Part shown: positions 34,372-42,900 of the stretch, piece by piece | Layout: every line of letters begins with the position of its first letter | Position numbering within the stretch: the stretch's first letter is position 1 | Origin: Bacteroidales bacterium UBA1309 | GTDB lineage: Bacteria; Bacteroidota; Bacteroidia; Bacteroidales; Dysgonomonadaceae | Assembly: GCA_002307185.1 (NCBI GenBank) | Contig: DBTT01000014.1 | Coordinates: forward strand, 41,389-95,424 | Length of the DNA stretch: 54,036 nucleotides | Direction: 5' to 3' | Position numbers and translations under genes: made by a program | Notes under the pieces: model-generated | Databases searched by the model: none | What the model saw: only the letters and a program-made list of their open reading frames with translations | Told to the model about the DNA's origin: nothing

Positions 34372-35055
34372 TTATCTTTTAAGAGATTCTTGCGAGCGAG
34401 TATTGTCTCCATCGTCTTTTTCTTCTCCTTTGAGAGCTGGTAAATGGATATTGTATTTTGTAGCAACGACACGTATCAGTACCACTGTGGAAGCTGTGAT
34501 GATTTCGTTTGCCGTAATGTTGACCCCCATGTGGTCGAGTGCACAAAAAACAGCACCTCCAATAACGCATGCCACGGCATACAGTTCGGCGGTGAACACC
34601 AGCGGAATTTCATTGATCAGAATGTCCCGGATCACGCTGCCCAAAACGCCGGTAACTGTCCCCATAATGATAATAACCCAGGCGGGATAGCCCAGCATAA
34701 GTGTTTTTTCGACCCCGACCACCACAAACAAGCTCAGGCCAAAGGTGTCGAACCAAAAGAAGGTATTGTTGAGGTGAACCAGGTATTTTCGGAAGAAATT
34801 CACAAACACCATGGCAAATATGGTGCACCAAAGATAAAGGCTGTTGTGTAGCCAGAATGGCGTGACACTGAGCAGCAAATCACGCACAGTTCCTCCGCCT
34901 ACAGCCGTCACAAAGCCAACAACAAATGCGCCGAACCAATCGATTTTCTTGGCCGAAGCCAAACGTACACCACTGATGGCAAAGGTGATGGTTCCCAATA
35001 CCTCAATCACATCCACCAGACGGATTTCATCCAAAAAAGCGAGTGAAGTAATCAT
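34372..35055 (-). CDS. UPF0126 / TRIC-like family membrane protein
   Basis: The 227-residue protein has about seven hydrophobic helices arranged as two similar halves. The first contains VLGTITFAISGVRLA and GFVTAVGGGTVRDLLL. The second contains FDTFGLSLFVVVGVEKTL and GTVTGVLGSVIRDILINEIP. The repeated GGGTVRDLL / GSVIRDIL pair is diagnostic for the family. Members are related to trimeric cation channels and some are reported glycine transporters; the substrate here is unknown. The last 20 residues are a charged cytoplasmic tail. Confidence 0.88.
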   Translation of the reverse strand: MITSLAFLDEIRLVDVIEVLGTITFAISGVRLASAKKIDWFGAFVVGFVTAVGGGTVRDLLLSVTPFWLHNSLYLWCTIFAMVFVNFFRKYLVHLNNTFFWFDTFGLSLFVVVGVEKTLMLGYPAWVIIIMGTVTGVLGSVIRDILINEIPLVFTAELYAVACVIGGAVFCALDHMGVNITANEIITASTVVLIRVVATKYNIHLPALKGEEKDDGDNTRSQESLKR

Positions 35056-35089
35056 GACCGATTTCCCTTAGAAAGTTATTAAAAATAAA

Positions 35090-35596
35090 TTACCAAATTT
35101 GAGTATCCAAGAAGGATTTCAGCGTGCCAAGGCCAAGGCAAACCCCACCACGAACAAAGAACTGCTTGTTTCCATTCGTCACATCGAAATCGTATCCAGT
35201 TTTCACAAAAAAGTATTTGTAGTCGAGATACAAATTAGGCGTCAACACGAAACCGTCTTTTTGTCCACGCCGAAAGTCGAACAAGTAACCTGCATCGAGA
35301 TTCAATAAAAGGGTAAACGGCGTTTTGTTAAAGAACTTTTCGGAGCCAAACCAAGAAAGCTGCAAAGGCTTGAGATCCAACCCAGCCATTTCAGCCCCAC
35401 CAGAAGTGGTGTATTCCAATCCGCTCGAGATGAAACAGTTCAACGGATTTTTGGGATGGATGGTTGGAAAGGAAAAAGAAGCCACAAATTGGCCGTCAGA
35501 TTTGCTGGCGTACTGTCCGCCCAAACCTAAAAATTGTGCCCGCCCCAGCATGGGAATCAGCAACAAGAGAATTGCTATTTTGTATGATCTTGACAT
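35090..35596 (-). CDS. Small secreted beta-rich hypothetical protein
   Basis: The protein has 168 residues from ATG 35596. A signal peptide (IAILLLLIPMLGRAQ) precedes about eight short alternating strands: FLGLGGQYAS, FVASFSFPTI, CFISSGLEYTT, LLLNLDAGYLFDF, VLTPNLYLDYKYFFVKTGYDF and FFVRGGVCLGLG. It looks like a small eight-stranded outer-membrane barrel, but I recognise no named family. The end (DTQIW) is aromatic. It precedes the UPF0126 gene by 34 bases, so the two likely form an operon. Confidence 0.65.
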   Translation of the reverse strand: MSRSYKIAILLLLIPMLGRAQFLGLGGQYASKSDGQFVASFSFPTIHPKNPLNCFISSGLEYTTSGGAEMAGLDLKPLQLSWFGSEKFFNKTPFTLLLNLDAGYLFDFRRGQKDGFVLTPNLYLDYKYFFVKTGYDFDVTNGNKQFFVRGGVCLGLGTLKSFLDTQIW

Positions 35597-35763
35597 AATA
35601 AATGAATAGCATTTAAAATTCGCAGAATAACTTACAGCGAAACGACCCGAAAGCATCTCCACATTCGGAAAAGTTGTGTCGATAGTCCAATCTCAAAGTG
35701 TAAGTCATTTTTTATAAACCGGCTATAAATAGGATTTTCAATTCCTGTTTTTTGAACTTTAGG

Positions 35764-35811
35764 AACACATGCAAAAGCATTTTGCTTATATATTCAGGTT
35801 TTGCATGTGTT
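35764..35811. repeat. 13-bp perfect inverted repeat upstream of the small secreted protein
   Basis: AACACATGCAAAA (35764-35776) and TTTTGCATGTGTT (35799-35811) are exact reverse complements around a 22-base AT-rich loop. It would lie in the 5' leader of the gene at 35596. Confidence 0.65.
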
Positions 35812-35820
35812 TTGAAGCGT

Positions 35821-35828
35821 CAAAGATA
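35821..35828 (-). promoter_or_regulatory. Possible -7 element for the 35596-34372 operon
   Basis: The minus strand reads TATCTTTG. No TTG is at the expected -33 position, which instead is occupied by the palindrome TTGGTTCGAACCAA (35848-35861). A regulated promoter is possible. Confidence 0.35.
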
Positions 35829-35847
35829 AGATAAATTTTTTACAGCT

Positions 35848-35861
35848 TTGGTTCGAACCAA
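35848..35861. promoter_or_regulatory. 14-bp perfect palindrome, possible operator
   Basis: TTGGTTCGAACCAA is a perfect palindrome 20 bases upstream of the -7 element at 35821-35828. It is a possible binding site for a dimeric regulator. It resembles a tRNA T-arm sequence, but no tRNA surrounds it. Confidence 0.35.
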
Positions 35862-35924
35862 GGACTTAAAAGCAGAATCAGCAAATACACGCGATTTTGA
35901 ATGGGGAAAGGGGTATGCAATCAA

Positions 35925-35954
35925 AACCCCGGGCTATGATTGCAGCCCGGGGTT
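35925..35954 (-). terminator. Terminator of the SusCD-peptidase operon
   Basis: AACCCCGGGCT (35925-35935) pairs perfectly with AGCCCGGGGTT (35944-35954), 11 base pairs around 8 bases. On the minus strand it is followed by TTTTGATTG. It lies 45 bases past the end of the S9 peptidase gene. Confidence 0.85.
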
Positions 35955-35998
35955 AGATGATAGCATATAAATGAGTCGTTGAACCATTGTTTATTCAA

Positions 35999-38185
35999 TC
36001 ACAGGTATTTATTGAAATAGTCGCGCTTCTTCTTCTCGAAGTAACTTTTGTAAACACCTTCGTAGTGATGGTCTTGCCCAGGAAGAACTAGCAAATCAAA
36101 ATCTTTCCCAGCTTGGATCAGAGCGTCCACAAGGCGGAAGGTATTTGCCGGATGCACATTCTGGTCAACGTCGCCCGTTACCAGGAGCAGGTGCCCTTTG
36201 AGACCGGAGGCAAGTTGCTGGTTGGTCTTCACCGAGAACTTGTTGTCTTCGCCAATTCCTTGGAAGGTTTCTCCCCAAGTGCGGTTGTAGATCGTGTTGT
36301 CGTAATTCCCGGAAGAGGCGACAGCGACTTTATAAAAATCAGGATAGGTGCAGATGGCAGCAGCAGCCATCATTCCACCTCCTGAATGGCCGACAATCCC
36401 CACACGATTGAGGTCAATGAACGAGTATTTGGTACCAAGCTGCTCCAGCCCTGCCTTGTCGTCCGCAAGCGCATAGTCCCGAAGGTTGCCATAGCCATAT
36501 TTGGCATAAGCCGCGTTGCGGAAAGGGGAACCACCGCGATGCCCCATGCAAACGACGATAAAGCCACGTTGAGCAAGTGCTGTGTTGTTGTAACGGTCAA
36601 ATACCGTGAAATCGGTCCAGACGGTTTCGGTTTGAGGGCCGGGATAAACTTGCGAAATCACCGGATATTTTTTGTTCGGGTCAAAGTCGAAAGGCTTCCA
36701 CATGATTCCGTAAAGGTCGGTAATGCCATCAGCGGCTTTCAAGGTGAATTGCTCGGGCATTTTCCATCCATATTCGAGCAAACGGGAAATATCCGGTTGC
36801 TCCAGTGTCGTCAAGAGCCGGCCATTCGCATCGCGGACATTTGTGCGGGGCAAAGTGTCTATGCGGGAATAGTTGTCAATGATAAGACCGGTCTTAGGGC
36901 TGACAAACACCTTGTGCGTTGCATTTTCGGGCGTGAGGAGTTTTATCTTTTTTCCACTAAGATCGGTCTTGTACAGAAATGCGTAATTGGGATTCATCCC
37001 TTTTTCCCGACCATAGCCATAGACATAAAGATTGTTTCGTAAGGAATCTACACCACATATTTGTCCGGCAGTCCATTCCCCTTTAGTCACGGCATTGAAC
37101 AATTTCCCATCAGTGGAATAACGGTAATAATGACCCCAACCCGTACGATCCGACCACAGCAAGACATCCTTTCCCTTGTTCAGGATTTGGCAGCTAAACA
37201 TGTCTTCGTTGATGTAGGGCTTGCTTTGTTCGAGGCACACCACCTTCACGTTCATCGTGGCCACATCCACATAACACACCTCGAGCTGGTCGCGGGTGCG
37301 CTTTCGGCGAATGAAAAACACTTTGTCCGAAATGTCTTTGGTCGGTTTTATTTCCAGCAGCTGGCCTTTCCACTTATCTGTGTTCACGAGCTTGAGCTGC
37401 TGATCTACCGCCAGATTACAGAGGTAAAGCTGCCTACGGGCAACCACACTGTCGCCCGGCAGTTCATACTTGTAGGTTTGCGGCACTGGAGGTGTGGCGA
37501 TTTGTCTCAATACGGCCAATGAACGGACGTTACGCTGGTCTTTGCGAGTGATGTAAAAAGAGTTGCTGCTGATCCACGTTAATTCTGCCGTTTCGAAATC
37601 GAAATCCTCTTGCCCGTCAAAGCTGAACTGTTTTGTCTCCCCCGAATCAAGGTATTTAACGAACAGGTTGTGGCTCTCGAATTTGACCTGGTATTTTTTG
37701 TCGGGAGAGACTCCCCAACTCGTACTTGCAAATGGCTTCGGGGTTACTTCCCTTACGCTGGAAGAGTCGGCATCATAGATAAATGTTTTTGACCTGATAG
37801 AGAATGAGGCATTTATCCCATTTGCGGTAAACTGAGGTGTATAGAACAACGACTTTTGGGGGATGTTCTTCTCCTCGAGGAAACGTGCGATCAGCAACGT
37901 GTCGTATAATTCTTGTTTTCCTTTTTGAAGGTCGTACTTATAATACGTTCTGCAGCCATCGGCATTTTCAAATGAATACCAGAAAAAGGGTTTTGACGGG
38001 TGAAAAAAGGGGATGACGGAGATTGTCCCAACCTTCTTGTGCAGATTAGGTACGTCGTATCTTTCCGTTTCCTCTTTCTCTTTAATTGGGGGATTTGAAG
38101 ATCTCGGAATTTGGCTGTTTTGTCCGGACAGTTGTGTCGCAACAACTGCCAAGAAGGATAAACAGAGTATAGGTAGGTGACGCAT
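35999..38185 (-). CDS. S9 family serine peptidase, dipeptidyl-peptidase-IV-like
   Basis: The protein has 728 residues from ATG 38185 (MRHLPILCLSFLAVVATQLSG, a signal peptide). An in-frame ATG at 38209 would overlap the upstream gene. The N-terminal half is a DPPIV-type beta-propeller. The C-terminal alpha/beta hydrolase has Ser601 in GIVGHSGGGMM, Asp674 in TGDVDQNVHP and His706 in GQDHHYEG, with DPPIV-like spacing. A glutamate motif for dipeptide release is not obvious. It probably cleaves short peptides in the periplasm or at the cell surface. It is the last gene of the SusCD operon, starting 4 bases after the upstream gene ends. Confidence 0.9.
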   Translation of the reverse strand: MRHLPILCLSFLAVVATQLSGQNSQIPRSSNPPIKEKEETERYDVPNLHKKVGTISVIPFFHPSKPFFWYSFENADGCRTYYKYDLQKGKQELYDTLLIARFLEEKNIPQKSLFYTPQFTANGINASFSIRSKTFIYDADSSSVREVTPKPFASTSWGVSPDKKYQVKFESHNLFVKYLDSGETKQFSFDGQEDFDFETAELTWISSNSFYITRKDQRNVRSLAVLRQIATPPVPQTYKYELPGDSVVARRQLYLCNLAVDQQLKLVNTDKWKGQLLEIKPTKDISDKVFFIRRKRTRDQLEVCYVDVATMNVKVVCLEQSKPYINEDMFSCQILNKGKDVLLWSDRTGWGHYYRYSTDGKLFNAVTKGEWTAGQICGVDSLRNNLYVYGYGREKGMNPNYAFLYKTDLSGKKIKLLTPENATHKVFVSPKTGLIIDNYSRIDTLPRTNVRDANGRLLTTLEQPDISRLLEYGWKMPEQFTLKAADGITDLYGIMWKPFDFDPNKKYPVISQVYPGPQTETVWTDFTVFDRYNNTALAQRGFIVVCMGHRGGSPFRNAAYAKYGYGNLRDYALADDKAGLEQLGTKYSFIDLNRVGIVGHSGGGMMAAAAICTYPDFYKVAVASSGNYDNTIYNRTWGETFQGIGEDNKFSVKTNQQLASGLKGHLLLVTGDVDQNVHPANTFRLVDALIQAGKDFDLLVLPGQDHHYEGVYKSYFEKKKRDYFNKYL

Positions 38186-38189
38186 CTTG

Positions 38190-40517
38190 TTATTTGTCAA
38201 AATATTCACGATTCATTTTTATGACCATCAATTGATAGTATTCGCGGCATTTGGGGTCGGTGTGCGATTCGCTCAAGACCTTCACTTTTCTGGCAATGCG
38301 CACCAAAGCCGAATGTATGATGGCTGATTCGTCTGTGACGCCCATCGCGATGCTGTTCTCTTTTGCGCAGCTGATCAATTGGCTGATCAGGTAGGCCTGC
38401 ACATTTTGCTGATACAGAGTAAGGGGTTGTTTCGGGTCAAAATTTTTGAAAAAAACACGATCGATATATTCAAGCAAGTCATCGCAAGTGAATGCCTTGT
38501 TTCCCATTTGTCTTTCTGCCGCTATCAGCGTGGCAATGGTCTCTTTTGAGACAATATCCTTCATCACCACTTGTACTGTGCCTAACAGACGATCCTTGAG
38601 ATCCAAGTTCTTTGCCATCAGTAAAGAATCGTTGCTCAACCAGGCGGGGATTTCGGTGAACAGGTTTTCCCGCAGATAGTCCAAAGCCCTCAGTTGTTCG
38701 GCTTTCGGCACATAAGTCACCGGAACTTCATTGTCGCCAGGGATAATCGGACGTTTGGAACGGCCACCAACCAGTTTTCCGATTTGATAAAGGTATCCGC
38801 TATGGAGCGAAAAGGCGGCAGCCGTTAGTTCAGACACTTGATCCCATGTGTTTTGGTCCGCAGGCATATTCCTCACGATGGAATTGATCCTTGGAAAAAT
38901 AGCCTCAAGGGAGCTCATCCCTGTCTCACTAGCAGCGATCACGTCGCAGCTCATAAAGCCCATGGCATAAGGATCCGATTTGTCTTGAGCCACATAGAAA
39001 GTCGATTTCAGGGAAGGGGCCGACGTGCTTTTTCCATAAGCATAGGCAATGGCATCGTAGTCGTAGGTTGAAATTCGGGGCATCATGTTGCGCGGGCTCA
39101 CCTTGTCGCCGGGTTTCAGCAAATAATTGAAAGTGAACTCGGATGTGATGGAAGCCGAAGTCCCGTATTGGCTCAGCCATTTTTCGGAACGAAAATTTTC
39201 AGGCGAAAAAGCCGTGGATGCGGTGTTGTTGTCCTTTAAACCCAAAACGTTGGCCAGTAGGGCTTCTAGTTGCACAGACAAAATCTCTTTGCGGATGTCG
39301 AGCGAATAGAAGTCTTTGAGTATGCGCGAGTCCACTTGGCTACACTGGAGAACATAGCGTTTGAGTAGCCCTTTGGCTATCTCGTCCATGAAATTAATCC
39401 TTGCGCAAAGAATTTCACCGTTGGCAGGGTTTGTGACCAGGGATGTGGTGTTGTCGTTGTATGAATTTCCCCACCTGAAGATGATTTTTTTGTAAGACAG
39501 TGCTGCATCCTTGTCATCTCGGCTGATCTTGAACACGTCTTTCCAGCCAGCTTTGAAAAAAGGGGCGTTCCATGCATCCACGGCTTTTGTTATGCTTTCA
39601 ACAAAAGGAGCTGGGATCACTGGGTCGATATACACACAAATCTGCATTTGGGGGTGGACAGCTTCACCACGAAGCTGCCTTTTCCTATCCTTTGGGCTTG
39701 CATTTAGCATCCAGCGCTGAATGTAGTCATTCTTGAATACAGCATAACGCTTGGAGTTGTATTCCGACAGGGATATGGTGTTGAAGCCGTAAGCCAGGTG
39801 ATTCTTCTTCAGGTCAACTTTGTGTTCCGGAATTTCCTGGACCACCATCTCGAGCAAAAAAGTGTTCACGATGTCTTCTCCGTGCCTGGTTGCAGGATTC
39901 ACTTGATAATCAGTCTGGCTCCTTTTGACGGAAAACACAGCACCCCGGTCTATCGTGTGGAAGCCAACCACCCCGGAACGGGCAGGGTCGGGGTGGCTCA
40001 GTGTTGACAATGTGGTGACATTGAACAAGCCGGAAGCACTGTTCAGTTCGGAAGTCAATTCGATTATAGGGGATTTCCCGTCAGCGCCATACGCCACGAT
40101 GGGGAATGATTTCGCCACCGGTATCAAACCCGAGTTTCTCAGGGCGGAAATCATGCACAGGTCGGTACTATCGGCACTCACTTCGCGGGATGCGGCTTTT
40201 ATCAGGTCAAGCTTGTTCTCGCGGTTTTTCACCAGGCGAATCACCCCTGAAGCAGGGGAAACTAGCCGCGAATATCCACGTGCAACCTGTGCGGTGATTA
40301 GGATGTCGCGTCCGAGTCCTTTTTCTGGAATTTGCAAAAAATACTTGTCGCCGTTTTGATATATGGCGTAATATCCTTCGGCCACCTTGGTGGTGTCTTT
40401 TTTGTAGAAGGAGCTAAAACTTTTGGGATTGGAATTGCTCCGCTGCGTTTGTGCCGCGTACTGCAACATAGCCACGCAACACATTGCTGCAAGCAATGCA
40501 CATTTTATCATCTTCAT
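38190..40517 (-). CDS. DUF5117/DUF5118-type zincin homologue lacking the zinc site (pseudoprotease)
   Basis: The 775-residue secreted protein (signal peptide ending near YAAQT) is homologous end to end to the next gene upstream. Shared blocks include GRDILITAQVARG, YNSKRYAVFKNDYIQRWMLN, HPQMQICVYIDPVIP, FVESITKAVDAWNAPFFKAG, TNPANGEILCARINFMDEI and the C-terminal KVKVLSESHTDP region. Where the active paralogue has HEVGHTLGLLHN this one has ALLANVLGLKDN (residues 419-430). Both zinc His residues, the catalytic Glu and the third ligand are all replaced. Yet the frame is intact and full-length, so it is probably selected as a non-catalytic partner or peptide-binding protein. It starts 15 bases after the active paralogue ends. 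Confidence 0.82.
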   Translation of the reverse strand: MKMIKCALLAAMCCVAMLQYAAQTQRSNSNPKSFSSFYKKDTTKVAEGYYAIYQNGDKYFLQIPEKGLGRDILITAQVARGYSRLVSPASGVIRLVKNRENKLDLIKAASREVSADSTDLCMISALRNSGLIPVAKSFPIVAYGADGKSPIIELTSELNSASGLFNVTTLSTLSHPDPARSGVVGFHTIDRGAVFSVKRSQTDYQVNPATRHGEDIVNTFLLEMVVQEIPEHKVDLKKNHLAYGFNTISLSEYNSKRYAVFKNDYIQRWMLNASPKDRKRQLRGEAVHPQMQICVYIDPVIPAPFVESITKAVDAWNAPFFKAGWKDVFKISRDDKDAALSYKKIIFRWGNSYNDNTTSLVTNPANGEILCARINFMDEIAKGLLKRYVLQCSQVDSRILKDFYSLDIRKEILSVQLEALLANVLGLKDNNTASTAFSPENFRSEKWLSQYGTSASITSEFTFNYLLKPGDKVSPRNMMPRISTYDYDAIAYAYGKSTSAPSLKSTFYVAQDKSDPYAMGFMSCDVIAASETGMSSLEAIFPRINSIVRNMPADQNTWDQVSELTAAAFSLHSGYLYQIGKLVGGRSKRPIIPGDNEVPVTYVPKAEQLRALDYLRENLFTEIPAWLSNDSLLMAKNLDLKDRLLGTVQVVMKDIVSKETIATLIAAERQMGNKAFTCDDLLEYIDRVFFKNFDPKQPLTLYQQNVQAYLISQLISCAKENSIAMGVTDESAIIHSALVRIARKVKVLSESHTDPKCREYYQLMVIKMNREYFDK

Positions 40518-40532
40518 ATTGAAATCGTGTTT

Positions 40533-42893
40533 TTAATTTTGCTGTTGGTTCGTGGATAGCAACTTCTTTTGGCTGCCTGTTTCCCAAATAGTAATGAAAT
40601 TTTCCAAAGACTTGTAATGGGCTGCATCTACCGAGTTGGGGCTGGATAGCTGCGCTTTTTTGACATAGCCGTTGATTTCTGCAATAATCCTTTTAGCCAA
40701 TGCGCCGCTCCCGTTGAAGAAATTAGCCTGGTTCTCCGCAGCGATGGTCAATTGGGTCAGAAAACTGCTCTGAAACATCCGCTCATACCTGGACAATGGC
40801 TTTCGAAAATCCTTTGACCCGAAAAACACTTGGTATAATTTGTCATGCAATTCCTCTGGAGTATATCCTGAAGGATCCAAGCTCTTATTCTGATTTAGTT
40901 TATACTGTTTAAGCATCAGTTTGCCAAGCAGCAAGGTGTAAGGGCCTTTTTCATAGGTGTCGAAGTTCAGGCCCAGTTTATTCATGATGGCTTCGTCAAA
41001 CAACCATTTGGGTTCTTCAAATACATTCTTGCACAAGAAGTCCACCGCACGGCGCTGGTCTGCGGCATCAACCGGCTTGTAAAGAGTTGATCCTGTTTCT
41101 TCCCGGGCAGGGCCGTCGGTGTAACGTCCTCCGATAAATTTCAACACATGGTTCATGCATGTTTCATAATGCGACAAAACTGACAAATACCTTTTCCTGA
41201 GCACATAATAGCCATTGTCTGGAGTCGGGTTCCATTTTTCAAGGTTGCTCATTATTATTTTCAAATTATTTATGCACAACGAATTGGCAATAATTTGATC
41301 GCTGCCGCAATCTTCCGACTGGATGCGTGGATCGGAAGCATCGGTTTCGTAGAGGAAAAACAATTGGGAATCTTTTTCCCTTTTTCCATCCACCCATTTT
41401 TTCAGGGTATCTGCCACTTGGGTGGCGTTCTCTGTTTCTGGAAAATACCGGTATCCCCACTCGATGGCAAAATAGTCGTATTTTCCCAGCCGGTTCATCA
41501 GGTCTGCCCCGGTGAAGCCATCTCCCGGTTGTGCCAAATAATTGAAACGCTCGTAATCCATGATGGAAGAGCCGATTCCATTCTTGCGGACGAAATTCAC
41601 GTCGCGCAGACTGTCCGCCGAGTAAATGGTGCTTCCCCTAAAATTGTGCAAAAGGCCTAGCGTGTGCCCGACCTCGTGTGTCACCACGCAGGAAGCCAAT
41701 TCGCCCATCACCTCCTGGGAAAGGGGATATTGCCTGGCATTGGGTTCCACGGCGGAACACATTACGAAATACCACCTCTGCAAGAGTTCAAGCACCGAGT
41801 GGAATATCCCGACATGTGAATTAAGCACTTCGCCAGAACGAGGGTCGGTCACTATCGGCCCATAGGCATTGGGAATGGGCGAGGCCTTGTATGAAATCAG
41901 CGAATAGCGGATGTCTTCTTCCGAATAGGTCGAATCCTCTTCGGTTGTTGGCGCGAGTCTCGCCCTTATTGCATTTTTAAAACCCGCTTTTTCAAATACA
42001 GGGTTCCACGCTTCTACAGCTTTAATAAAATAAGGGACAAGGTATCCGGGAGTTGCCCGGTCGATGTAATATACAATAGGCTTTTGGGGTTCCACCAATT
42101 CTCCTCTCTTGTATGCTTCGATGTCTTCCGGTTTTGGTTCCAGCCGCCACCGATTGGCTACATTTAGAGCCATATACACATCGTCGCGTTCTTGCAAGCC
42201 TTTAATCCTGCTCTGGAAATAGCCCACGCGGTCATCCACGATACGAACCTGCATCGGCTTTTCTGGCAGAAGAAACCAAGACGTACCCACCAGCCAGCTT
42301 GTCGGACTTGGATCTTCCTTTTCGTTGGCCGACATATAGGTACGGTAAGTCTTAAAATTAATGTTTTCGGGAAAAGAAGTAATGCTGGAAATTGAAAATC
42401 GCGACTCGTCGTAACCACCTAATTTCAATTCCTCTTTTACACCGCTCAGCGAGATTAGGGGATTGTCCTGTTTCAAGAAATTGGTCACGTCTATGGTGTA
42501 GGAAGAATCTTTCTTCTCTGATTTTATGGGAAAGGATACGATGACGGGAGGAACTAGCGACTTGTTAAATTCGAGAAAAATCGATTTGTCCGATTCTCTC
42601 GAGAACACCAGAGGTTTCACAATAAGCAATTTGTCGCCATCCTTTACCAAACGGATCACTTCGTCATACACCGCATCGCCTCCATACCCGAAGCGCATGT
42701 CGCGGGAGCGGTTTTCTCGTGCCGAGCCTTGCAGGATGGTGGTGGACACCAAGATGTCCCGCTCTAAAAATTTGGCCGAAACTTCCATCAAGCAGGTGTC
42801 GTTCTGGATGCGTGCCTGTAAGAATTTTTGCTCAGCCGAGATCTTCGGTAAAGCAAAAAACAGAAGGATAAAATTAATTAGTGCGAATTTCAT
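40533..42893 (-). CDS. Zinc-dependent metalloprotease (DUF5118-DUF5117-DUF4953 type)
   Basis: The protein has 786 residues from ATG 42893, with a signal peptide (FALINFILLFFALPKISAEQ). A DUF5118/5117-like N-terminal half has LERDILVSTTI and YHISLE-type strands. A met-zincin domain carries HEVGHTLGLLHNF at residues 406-418, followed by SSIMDYERFNYLAQPGDG with the Met-turn. These Bacteroidota proteins are predicted extracellular or periplasmic endopeptidases. It sits 7 bases after the lipoprotein gene and 15 before its inactive paralogue, in the SusCD operon. Confidence 0.88.
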   Translation of the reverse strand: MKFALINFILLFFALPKISAEQKFLQARIQNDTCLMEVSAKFLERDILVSTTILQGSARENRSRDMRFGYGGDAVYDEVIRLVKDGDKLLIVKPLVFSRESDKSIFLEFNKSLVPPVIVSFPIKSEKKDSSYTIDVTNFLKQDNPLISLSGVKEELKLGGYDESRFSISSITSFPENINFKTYRTYMSANEKEDPSPTSWLVGTSWFLLPEKPMQVRIVDDRVGYFQSRIKGLQERDDVYMALNVANRWRLEPKPEDIEAYKRGELVEPQKPIVYYIDRATPGYLVPYFIKAVEAWNPVFEKAGFKNAIRARLAPTTEEDSTYSEEDIRYSLISYKASPIPNAYGPIVTDPRSGEVLNSHVGIFHSVLELLQRWYFVMCSAVEPNARQYPLSQEVMGELASCVVTHEVGHTLGLLHNFRGSTIYSADSLRDVNFVRKNGIGSSIMDYERFNYLAQPGDGFTGADLMNRLGKYDYFAIEWGYRYFPETENATQVADTLKKWVDGKREKDSQLFFLYETDASDPRIQSEDCGSDQIIANSLCINNLKIIMSNLEKWNPTPDNGYYVLRKRYLSVLSHYETCMNHVLKFIGGRYTDGPAREETGSTLYKPVDAADQRRAVDFLCKNVFEEPKWLFDEAIMNKLGLNFDTYEKGPYTLLLGKLMLKQYKLNQNKSLDPSGYTPEELHDKLYQVFFGSKDFRKPLSRYERMFQSSFLTQLTIAAENQANFFNGSGALAKRIIAEINGYVKKAQLSSPNSVDAAHYKSLENFITIWETGSQKKLLSTNQQQN

Positions 42894-42900
42894 CTGATAT

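Noticed and set aside
35848..35861. tRNA T-arm (GGTTCGAACC)
   Set aside because: No other tRNA parts surround it; it is a simple palindrome.
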